Assembly (NCBI GenBank): GCA_002417975.1
Contig: DIDE01000084.1
Location: forward strand, 1-5,638
Length of the DNA stretch: 5,638 bases
From: Eggerthellaceae bacterium UBA5808
GTDB lineage: Bacteria; Actinomycetota; Coriobacteriia; Coriobacteriales; Eggerthellaceae
Reading direction: 5' to 3'
A program made the translations under genes and the position numbers. This document shows, in pieces, positions 1 through 5,638 of this stretch. The notes beneath the pieces are model-generated. The model did not search any database. It worked only from the letters and a program-made list of their open reading frames with translations, and had not been told where the DNA came from. Numbering within the stretch: the stretch's first letter is position 1; every line of letters begins with the position of its first letter.

Positions 1-93
1 CGCGTTAACGACTGTGATGGCCGCAGTTGGCTTTTCATCGGCATCTTGGCCGAACATTGAGGTGTCAACGACGATGATTTTGTCCTCTGCCAT
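1..93 (-). CDS. N-terminal fragment of an unidentified protein (runs off the left edge)
   Basis: The first 31 codons of a minus-strand gene are present, starting MAEDKIIVVDTSMFG and continuing to the window edge without a stop. The start is firm. An AAGGAA ribosome binding site lies at 99-104 with a 5-base spacer. An in-frame stop lies upstream at 163-165, and no ATG, GTG or TTG occurs in frame between that stop and the ATG. The fragment has no signal peptide or membrane segment. It is acidic at the N-terminus and then shows a beta-strand-like stretch (AAITVVN, about residues 24-30). Such a strand could begin the nucleotide-binding domain of a polysaccharide-export ABC transporter ATPase or a GT2 fold, both common in these clusters, but 31 residues cannot decide this. 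It is transcribed divergently from the membrane-protein gene at 576. Confidence 0.75.
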   Translation of the reverse strand, partial: MAEDKIIVVDTSMFGQDADEKPTAAITVVNA

Positions 94-146
94 GAAGGTT
101 CCTTGCCATTTCGTATACTCGAGGTTATGGTTCCTCGCCGATCGTC

Positions 147-174
147 GATTTGATGTGAGATATTACATCAAATC
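147..174. promoter_or_regulatory. Perfect 10-bp inverted repeat, candidate operator or leader hairpin
   Basis: GATTTGATGT at 147-156 and ACATCAAATC at 165-174 are exact reverse complements separated by 8 bases. The repeat lies 53 bases upstream of the minus-strand start codon at 93. Neither strand has a T-run after it, so it is not an intrinsic terminator. The AT-rich spacer reads TAATAT on the minus strand (160-165), which resembles a -10 element, although no good -35 lies at the right distance. A dimeric repressor bound here could therefore cover a promoter, or the repeat could fold in the leader RNA. The symmetry is seen directly; the regulatory role is inference. Confidence 0.5.
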
Positions 175-211
175 TGCCGAAGCAGCGTATCTTCCATGTC
201 GGCTGACTCAT

Positions 212-239
212 CCGACAAGAGACAACATAGCAGTATAAA
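212..239 (+). promoter_or_regulatory. Weak sigma-70-type promoter candidate for the plus-strand gene
   Basis: CCGACA at 212-217 matches four of six bases of the -35 consensus, and TATAAA at 234-239 is a good -10, with a 16-base spacer. If used, transcription would start near 246 and leave a leader of roughly 330 bases before the coding start at 576. A second -10-like hexamer, TATGAT at 278-283, lacks a recognisable -35. I found no better promoter closer to the gene. Confidence 0.25.
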
Positions 240-540
240 ATCCGTTGCAATTCCCGATATTGTGCGGTTTGTATCCATATGATTATGTGCTCCTACCTAA
301 CCGCGTTTGATGATCGTAGTTTTTTCAACGAAATCGTTAGCGCACACAATCTAACATTATTGGTGTTTCGTCTTTTGGCGGAATCTCGTTTGCTGCCGTT
401 TAGCTGTACAGAGCAGCTCAGATTTTCGCAGCATGAAATCAAGGTATTGCGCAGTGACGTGATTCAAGGGTTATGCCGTATGCGCTACGCTTGGTACTCG
501 AACCGTTCTGGTTTTGATTGTGGCAAGACCGCAATCTCCA

Positions 541-553
541 CTAGTTGAACTAG
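541..553. promoter_or_regulatory. 13-bp palindrome directly before the ribosome binding site
   Basis: CTAGTT-G-AACTAG is a perfect 6-1-6 inverted repeat ending 10 bases before the AGGAGG of the membrane-protein gene. The position suits an operator or a small RNA element that controls ribosome access. It is short enough to occur by chance, so the role is speculative. Confidence 0.3.
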
Positions 554-563
554 ACGGTCAATG

Positions 564-569
564 AGGAGG
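564..569 (+). promoter_or_regulatory. Ribosome binding site that sets the start at 576
   Basis: A perfect AGGAGG sits 6 bases before the ATG at 576. An in-frame ATG at 561 gives a product five residues longer (extra MRRRR), but that ATG lies immediately in front of this site and has no ribosome binding site of its own. The ATG at 576 is therefore preferred. Confidence 0.85.
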
Positions 570-575
570 CGCCGT

Positions 576-2309
576 ATGCACATATTGGTTAGTGTAAGGA
601 ATCGCTGGCTCTTGCTGATCATCGCACTAGGCTCCGGAATTTTCTGTGCGATGGTTGATTCCATCAAGCAGATTGGGCAGATCGCAATTTCTCCCAGATA
701 TGCGTTGCATGCATTGATATATATGGCCGTATTCATCATTTTGACGTTGGCCGGCGAACGCTTTCTGACTTGGTTGGGTGCAGAAGAAGACAGAGCGCAA
801 CTAAGAAGCGATAAGCAGGTCCGACCTTTTCCGTTTGAAGGTGGGTTACGGACATACCTGTTTTTGGTCGGTGTTATTCTCGCCTGTTGGTTGCCATATA
901 TCATTCTTACTTATCCCGGGGTCGTGTGGTATGACACGCAACAGCAGTTGTTGCAGTGGTTTGGATTTAAGAATACGTTTACCGATGGAACATTTTTCTC
1001 AGATCAGCATCCGGTTTTGGACACTGTTATTTTTGGGGTGTTTGTTCAGTTGGGCGGGGCACTTGGCTCGAGAGATGTTGGTCCATTCCTCTATTCCATA
1101 GTCCAAGCAGTAGTTACCGCTTCGGCCCTCGTTTCAGCCGTCCGTTATTCTCACGACATTGGTTTATCGCGACGTTTCTGCACGGTCGAGTTGTTGTTCT
1201 TCGCGCTGTTCCCGGTCATACCGTTGTACTCGATAGGAATGGTCAAAGACTCAGTGTTCCTCCCCTTCTTCATCTGGTTCACCATAGTGTTCATTGAAGT
1301 AATTCGGACGCAGGCTAGGTCACTCCACGATAGCAAGACAGTTGCCGTTCTTATTTTTCTGTCCTTAGCAGTGTCGTTGACCAAAAAAACTGGCTTTTAT
1401 GTGGTTGTGCTCTCATGCGTCGTTGCGCTGTTTTCCCTTCCAAAAAAACAAAGAGCGAGATTGGCCTTCAGCATGGCAGTCCCATTGATCGTGATGGTCG
1501 TTGTGCTACCTTTTGTGATTTTTCCACCTCTGCATATTGAGAAGGGAGGTAAACAAGAAATGCTGGCCATACCATTTCAACAGTCGGCCTTATTAGTGAA
1601 AGAGCATGCGAAAGATATGTCTCAAGCTGATCTGAACGGTATTTATGCGATATTGGGAAGCGATGTGGGGAACCGCTATCAGTGGTGGGCGGCCGATAAC
1701 GTCAAAGGCTATACCTGGGATTCGGCAAAAAACAAATCCTTACCGAGGTATTTTGCAATATGGTTGAAAGAGGGAATACAACATCCCGGAACGTATCTTC
1801 AGGCTTATCTTGCCATGGAGGAGGGCTGGATAAGTATGCCAAATATGTTTGATAAGAATCCGGTTTTTTCACTGATGCCGGTCTATGCCGAAGGAAACAA
1901 CCATGTGTTTACTTATTCGAGCGAACTCGGATTCTCGGATTCCGCCGGTCTCGGACGTTCTAAAGCCTTGGAGCAACTTATCATCTGGCTCGAAGGATCT
2001 CCGTTCGGAATGATCTTCTTCTCGCGGGCGCTGTGGTCCAGCGGGGTTGCCATTTTCGTTGTCTATGAATGCCTGCGTAGGAACAAACGGCGTATTGCCT
2101 GGGTCATGCCCTATCTGGCGACCTATGCATTTTTGTGGGTATCTCCCGCAAGCGTGACCATTGAGGGAATGCGGTACGTGATTCCTATGGTCGTTGCCTT
2201 CCCGCTTGCCCTGGGAGGAATACTCGCTCCTGATCTCACCTCGGTAGGCACGGACTCCGCTGCTAAGAACGAAGATTTAACGTCTACCGCGAAGGAGTCT
2301 GCCGACTGA
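576..2309 (+). CDS. DUF6020-like polytopic membrane protein, probable GT-C-type glycosyltransferase
   Basis: A 577-residue integral membrane protein with about 11-13 hydrophobic helices, near residues 11-27, 43-60, 93-113, 148-163, 168-190, 202-220, 226-243, 254-287 (perhaps two), 296-316, 482-498, 506-524 and 531-550. A large soluble loop covers about 318-480. Motifs resembling DUF6020 proteins are YPGVVWYD (113-120) followed by QQQLLQW, DQHPVLDT (143-150), a GMVKD motif (221-225), KKTG (270-273) and E530-x-x-RY-x-x-P (530-537). An acidic residue in the first long loop (D120) and many helices are typical of GT-C enzymes, which use polyprenyl-phosphate sugar donors at the outer membrane face. 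The family has no known function that I can cite, so the transferase role is inference. The start at 576 is set by a perfect AGGAGG. The hydrophilic C-terminal tail (about 552-577) is encoded partly over the end of the convergent gene. Two A7 runs (1383-1389, 1442-1448) flank one helix. An O-antigen-type polymerase is the main alternative. Confidence 0.8.
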   Translation: MHILVSVRNRWLLLIIALGSGIFCAMVDSIKQIGQIAISPRYALHALIYMAVFIILTLAGERFLTWLGAEEDRAQLRSDKQVRPFPFEGGLRTYLFLVGVILACWLPYIILTYPGVVWYDTQQQLLQWFGFKNTFTDGTFFSDQHPVLDTVIFGVFVQLGGALGSRDVGPFLYSIVQAVVTASALVSAVRYSHDIGLSRRFCTVELLFFALFPVIPLYSIGMVKDSVFLPFFIWFTIVFIEVIRTQARSLHDSKTVAVLIFLSLAVSLTKKTGFYVVVLSCVVALFSLPKKQRARLAFSMAVPLIVMVVVLPFVIFPPLHIEKGGKQEMLAIPFQQSALLVKEHAKDMSQADLNGIYAILGSDVGNRYQWWAADNVKGYTWDSAKNKSLPRYFAIWLKEGIQHPGTYLQAYLAMEEGWISMPNMFDKNPVFSLMPVYAEGNNHVFTYSSELGFSDSAGLGRSKALEQLIIWLEGSPFGMIFFSRALWSSGVAIFVVYECLRRNKRRIAWVMPYLATYAFLWVSPASVTIEGMRYVIPMVVAFPLALGGILAPDLTSVGTDSAAKNEDLTSTAKESAD

Positions 2310-5309
2310 TTTCATCATTTCTCTGCGTCTGGATCCCAACGGGGCCAATGGGTCTATGAACTTTCGCAGAGGATTGGTGTCTCCGATCGCGGGTTCGTGC
2401 TGTTTGTAGATTATCCGTTGTTGATTCGGGGCGATTGCTTCTGCCACTCGTTTGACCAGCTTCTCATAGAATGGCGTTTGTCTGGCATAGCTCCAGTAGA
2501 CCTCAGCGAAGTCACAGGTGGGATCGGTCCAGGGTTTTATGAAACCGGCGTAGTGGATGATTTTGGGATTATTACGAGACCGCATATATGCATCAAAAAT
2601 GTCATTCGGCGCATAACTGAACACATTGGCCACGCGCCCGTCGCAGTCGTGAACCACATCCCATTCCCAGTCCAGATATGTCACTGATCCTTCGCAATGA
2701 ACATTCAACACATCTTGGTCGTTGTATATATAGGCCGGGTTCGAAGCGTACTGCAACCATTGGTTCAGCGTGTAGCGTTCTCTCATCGCCTTCGTGTTCA
2801 AGACGAGAACACCAGCTTGGAAATAGGCATATGGATCGTGCATGCCCAAAATATTTTTCGTATAGGCCATACGCTTGTTACCAATTTTAATGTTGAGATT
2901 GCCGAGGTAATCAATATCTCGGCATGCCGCAAGGAGATTGTCTCCAAGTTCGGTGTCGTATAGTCTCGCGATGTCGGCATTGATGATGATGTCGGAATCG
3001 AGGTACAAGACCTTTTGATAGAACGGCATGATCTTCTGAATGAGGAAACGGTAGTATGTTTCGGTACTGATGTGCTCGTTGTTTGTGGAGAGATCATAGC
3101 CGGAAATTTCCCGTTCGACGTTGATGAAACGCAACGTCGTATTAGGGAACTGTGAGAAAAACTCAGTCATGCGTCGTTGATTATCGGCGGAAATATCTTT
3201 CTCCAGAATCGCAACGTCATAGTATCGCGCGGGATCGGCATGCTTCATGGCGGAGAAAAGCGTGGTGGTGACCATCGGAACATAATTATTATCTGCCGCG
3301 AACACTACAGGAATGATGCGTTCAGGCTGCGTGACGTCGACAAGCGGCTCGATTGCCCGTTCCTGCTCGGGGTGTGTGAAGTGCACGCATTGCAGCTCTC
3401 TGGTCTTCCAGTTGCTGCCGATGCGCTTGTGGTGGAAAAGATAGATATTGAGCAAACGTTCACTCAGATGCCCCGGTGTGCGCAGCGCTTCCTTGCTGTA
3501 GTGGCTCATGTCCGTAGTACGCTCGAATTCTTCGAGCAAGGGGAACAGCCACTCGCAATAATCGAAGAAAATTGCCTTCCTCATAATGAACATGTTGCAG
3601 AAACAGGAGTGGTGGCCATTAAGAAACGCGTCCGCATCGGCCTTATAGTCTGGGTGGCGCGCACACAAGATATCGTAAATATGGCGAAGATCGTTGTCCT
3701 GAAGATATGGTGCCGCCTTCCAGACGGCTTTCGGAGTGCCGACTCCGTCAATAACAGTCTGCAGATCTTGAAACCGGGTGGTTATGACATCGAAACCTTT
3801 AACTGTGGCAGAAATGTTCGCGTCATCGAGTCGATAGTCGTGGACCGCTTTGGCATCGATGTAATCATCCATGATCTCGCCGTAAGGATTTTCTATATGT
3901 TCCTGCTGTGAGAAGTCAAAGTAACGCCGATAATGGCAGAAACCGTAATAGTCCGCCTCGGCATTTTTCCATGCCCAATATTGAGTTGTCAGCTCACAGT
4001 ACATGGGATTCTTCGCGGAAATATTTTCTCCATCATCGTCATGGAGCGTGTTGTGGAAGCGGTTGTTGACGACTCCGGGTCCCACTTGCACTAGTTGGAG
4101 AATGTCGCTGGACGGTTTATCCACACGTTTATGAGTGGTTACAAAAATTTTGATTGACTGGCGAGCGGCCCTTTGCATCTGGTCTCGTTCCTTCAGCTGA
4201 GATAGATGTTCTGCTGCCTTACGTCTCATTCGCTCGCAACGATAGTCTTCTTCAGTGCTTTCAATGGGTCGCTCGATTGATTGCGCAATCGAGCGCCAAC
4301 GGAAAACTTCATCAGCGGAATCCGCAGAAATATCGTTGGTTAACATCTCATAGGCTCGGTCTCTGACAAACCGATATAATTCACGTGCCGTCGCGGGTGC
4401 CCCAAACACCTGTTCCATACCTTGAGCAGCTCGCATCTGGTCTTCTTCCGCAAGTCTGGTTCTCCAGTCGTTCGCGAGGAGTTCAAGCGCCTTATGGGTA
4501 AAGCCTAGGTAAAGAGAATGGCCGTTCTCTATAGCTTGCTGGTCGATGAACTCAGAGGTTGCGTCGAAACAAGCCTTGAATTGTCCGCAGAATTTGACGA
4601 ATGTGGCTGCGTCGATCTGGCTGGTACCGGTCACGCCCCTTCCATAATGATAAACGTATCCTTTGCACTGCTTAAATGAGTGATATGACTGCGCGAGTGA
4701 GCTAATTGCAAAGCATTCATATCCGTCTTCCGCCCGTTCCAAGCGATTTGACGACATGGCGTTGAAGGCTGACTTCAATATATCGGTGCGGAACAGTCGT
4801 TGGGTGACGCGCCAGTCAACTTTCTGCCCGAACCGTGGATCGAAGATGTCACGAATGATGTTATGCCCAGTCGCATCATCGGTTGGAGCATTGTTGAAGG
4901 CTTCGAATGCATGGCATTCTTTTGGCTGAATGCCGTTATCGCCAACGACGGTAAGGCCGAAATGCAGGATATCGACGGGGTTTCGATCGATTTGTGTGGC
5001 GAGCTGTTCGCAGAAATTCGGGGCGAGTTCGTCGTCTCCATCGAGAAAGAAGGAGTACGCTCCTGAGGCATGCTCAACGCCTGTCTTTCGAGTGAGGTGC
5101 AGACCTTGGTTGGTCTCATGTGTGACAGCGATAAATCGTGGGTCTCGACACACCTGCTCCTGAATGATGCCGCCGGTTCTGTCGGTGCTTGCATCATCTA
5201 CGACTATTGCCTCAATGTCTGTGAATGTTTGATCAGCAATGCTCGCTAGACAGCGTGAGAGGTATTGCTCTACGTTATAGGCGGCGACGATGATTGAAAT
5301 CTTCGGCAT
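2277..5309 (-). CDS. Three-domain glycosyltransferase: GT2, DUF4422 and GT8
   Basis: A 1010-residue soluble protein with three domains. Residues 1 to about 230 are a GT-A fold GT2 enzyme: ISIIVAAYN (4-12), VVDDAS (36-41), the metal-binding DGDD (90-93) and a likely catalytic ED (194-195). A helical part and a charged linker follow (about 260-385). Residues 386-645 match DUF4422: IFVTTHK (388-394), ISAKNPMYCELTTQYWAWKN (430-449) and YYGFCHYRRYFDF (454-466). Residues 665-945 are a GT8 domain: VVFAADNNYVPM (668-679), DSD (771-773), QAGVLVLNT (831-839), NDQDVLN (863-869) and IIHYAGFIKPW (917-927). The protein ends in a basic tail (SRRREMMK...RGRR) that could bind membrane. All visible GT2 and GT8 key residues are intact, so it probably makes two or three sugar additions to a lipid-linked glycan in the cytoplasm; sugars and acceptor are unknown. 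The ATG at 5309 is preferred over a TTG at 5321 because GAGGA (5313-5317) lies just before it, with a short spacer of 3 bases. It probably shares an operon with the gene ending at 5369. Confidence 0.93.
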   Translation of the reverse strand: MPKISIIVAAYNVEQYLSRCLASIADQTFTDIEAIVVDDASTDRTGGIIQEQVCRDPRFIAVTHETNQGLHLTRKTGVEHASGAYSFFLDGDDELAPNFCEQLATQIDRNPVDILHFGLTVVGDNGIQPKECHAFEAFNNAPTDDATGHNIIRDIFDPRFGQKVDWRVTQRLFRTDILKSAFNAMSSNRLERAEDGYECFAISSLAQSYHSFKQCKGYVYHYGRGVTGTSQIDAATFVKFCGQFKACFDATSEFIDQQAIENGHSLYLGFTHKALELLANDWRTRLAEEDQMRAAQGMEQVFGAPATARELYRFVRDRAYEMLTNDISADSADEVFRWRSIAQSIERPIESTEEDYRCERMRRKAAEHLSQLKERDQMQRAARQSIKIFVTTHKRVDKPSSDILQLVQVGPGVVNNRFHNTLHDDDGENISAKNPMYCELTTQYWAWKNAEADYYGFCHYRRYFDFSQQEHIENPYGEIMDDYIDAKAVHDYRLDDANISATVKGFDVITTRFQDLQTVIDGVGTPKAVWKAAPYLQDNDLRHIYDILCARHPDYKADADAFLNGHHSCFCNMFIMRKAIFFDYCEWLFPLLEEFERTTDMSHYSKEALRTPGHLSERLLNIYLFHHKRIGSNWKTRELQCVHFTHPEQERAIEPLVDVTQPERIIPVVFAADNNYVPMVTTTLFSAMKHADPARYYDVAILEKDISADNQRRMTEFFSQFPNTTLRFINVEREISGYDLSTNNEHISTETYYRFLIQKIMPFYQKVLYLDSDIIINADIARLYDTELGDNLLAACRDIDYLGNLNIKIGNKRMAYTKNILGMHDPYAYFQAGVLVLNTKAMRERYTLNQWLQYASNPAYIYNDQDVLNVHCEGSVTYLDWEWDVVHDCDGRVANVFSYAPNDIFDAYMRSRNNPKIIHYAGFIKPWTDPTCDFAEVYWSYARQTPFYEKLVKRVAEAIAPNQQRIIYKQHEPAIGDTNPLRKFIDPLAPLGSRRREMMKSVGRLLRGRR
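4270..4295. repeat. Perfect 10-bp inverted repeat inside the glycosyltransferase gene
   Basis: CGCTCGATTG at 4270-4279 and CAATCGAGCG at 4286-4295 are exact reverse complements with a 6-base loop. The repeat lies in the coding region for residues 339-347, in the linker between the GT2 and DUF4422 domains. There is no T-run after it. It would form a stable hairpin in the messenger RNA and might slow ribosomes between two domains, but it may be a chance product of the codons. Confidence 0.55.
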
Positions 5310-5368
5310 AGTTCCTCGCAATCAGCAGTAATGAGAGAAGTTTAACCGTGCAAAGCGACAGGTTCAGA

Positions 5369-5638
5369 TTACTTCGAGAAAAGGCTTCTCATCCAATGCG
5401 GCAAAGAACACTTCCGCTGGCCGGCCGTATTCTTGAACAGTCCACTGTCGCGCAGATGCTGTTCGGCGATATCCTTCATTTCGCGGTACCGAAGGTTACT
5501 CGAATGCGAAGATGAGAAACGGAGTTCCGTGTCTTGCGCCATATGAAGATATTCGAGTGCCATAAGACGGTGGTTAAGTGCAATTGGGGACGAGATATTT
5601 ACCTGTTGTAGATATGCATAGGCGGCGTCGCGAACATA
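5369..5638 (-). CDS. C-terminal fragment of a probable glycosyltransferase (runs off the right edge)
   Basis: The last 89 codons of a minus-strand gene are present and open to the window edge, ending SLPHWMRSLFSK and a TAA stop at 5369-5371. An internal ATG at 5563 is not the start, because the same frame continues upstream to the edge without a stop. The fragment is mostly helical and charged, with no membrane segment and no diagnostic motif. Its composition and basic, aromatic end resemble the helical tails that follow GT2 domains, such as about residues 260-330 of the neighbouring protein. The next gene starts 59 bases downstream on the same strand with no terminator between, which points to one operon. 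The transferase assignment comes from context and is tentative. Confidence 0.7.
   Translation of the reverse strand, partial: YVRDAAYAYLQQVNISSPIALNHRLMALEYLHMAQDTELRFSSSHSSNLRYREMKDIAEQHLRDSGLFKNTAGQRKCSLPHWMRSLFSK

Larger units (their letters stand above)
94..575. other. Long divergent intergenic region, probably regulatory
   Basis: About 480 bases separate the start codons of two divergently transcribed genes. I find no gene here that I trust. The open frames on either strand lack a suitably placed ribosome binding site or recognisable protein features. The region must hold promoters for both neighbours. It contains one perfect 10-bp-arm inverted repeat (147-174), a shorter 5-bp-arm repeat (120-124 with 133-137), another 5-bp-arm repeat (327-338) and a 13-bp palindrome (541-553). 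Its length is more than two promoters need, so a structured leader RNA, a small RNA or decayed coding sequence remain possible. Confidence 0.6.

Noticed and set aside
279..548. An 89-codon open frame on the plus strand in the intergenic region
   Set aside because: There is no ribosome binding site before its start, and its sequence shows no domain, membrane segment or familiar pattern. A real gene is possible but not supported.
485..553. A minus-strand stretch with a GGTTCGAG-like T-loop, considered as a tRNA
   Set aside because: The bases around the loop do not pair as a T-stem, and no matching acceptor or anticodon arms could be built.
485..904. A 139-codon minus-strand frame across the start of the membrane-protein gene
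   Set aside because: It lies mostly antisense to well-supported coding sequence and has no ribosome binding site or recognisable features that I can see.
2325..2355. A GC-rich, partly symmetric stretch after the membrane-protein stop, considered as a terminator
   Set aside because: The symmetry is imperfect and no T-run follows on either strand. It lies inside the transferase coding sequence.
3116..3139. An 8-bp inverted repeat with an 8-base loop (CGACGTTG / CAACGTCG) in the GT8 coding region
   Set aside because: Repeats of this size are expected once or twice by chance in a window this long, and there is no T-run or positional reason to assign a role.
3177..3911. A 244-codon open frame on the plus strand, antisense to the transferase gene
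   Set aside because: It starts at TTG without a ribosome binding site, lies wholly opposite clear DUF4422 and GT8 coding sequence, and its protein has no recognisable features. It is best explained as a codon-bias shadow.
5310..5368. A possible promoter between the two right-hand minus-strand genes
   Set aside because: A TTGCAC hexamer is present, but the sequence 17 bases later is a poor -10. The short same-strand gap is better explained by co-transcription.

Overview
The window looks like part of a surface-polysaccharide (capsule, exopolysaccharide or teichoic-like glycan) gene cluster from a Gram-positive bacterium. The best guess is an actinobacterium of the Bifidobacterium/Coriobacteriia type. 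This rests on the pairing of a DUF6020-like membrane protein with a DUF4422-containing glycosyltransferase, strong AGGAGG-type ribosome binding sites and mixed codon use. The base composition looks close to 50% GC by eye, which would be low for Bifidobacterium and would fit the usual AT-shift of transferable polysaccharide clusters. The genus call is inference.

Layout, left to right: (1) positions 1-93, minus strand, the first 31 codons of a gene that leaves the window; its start is well supported but its product is not identified. (2) Positions 94-575, a long divergent intergenic region with no convincing gene. It holds a perfect 10-8-10 inverted repeat (147-174), a weak plus-strand promoter candidate and a 13-bp palindrome (541-553) just before the next gene's ribosome binding site. 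(3) Positions 576-2309, plus strand, a polytopic membrane protein resembling DUF6020 proteins and GT-C-fold glycosyltransferases. (4) Positions 2277-5309, minus strand, a 1010-residue cytoplasmic protein that joins a GT2 glycosyltransferase, a DUF4422 domain and a GT8 glycosyltransferase. It converges on gene 3 and the two coding ends overlap by 33 bp. (5) Positions 5369-5638, minus strand, the last 89 codons of another gene, probably also a glycosyltransferase, 59 bp upstream of gene 4 and likely in the same operon.

As an interpretation, the minus-strand genes would add sugars to a lipid-linked repeat unit or glycan chain on the cytoplasmic side. The DUF6020-like membrane protein could act at the membrane or its outer face, for example by adding a side-branch sugar from a polyprenyl-phosphate donor. 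No mobile element, CRISPR array, tRNA, rRNA or intrinsic terminator was seen. The most unusual items are the three-domain transferase, the overlapping convergent gene ends and the perfect inverted repeat in the left gene's leader.
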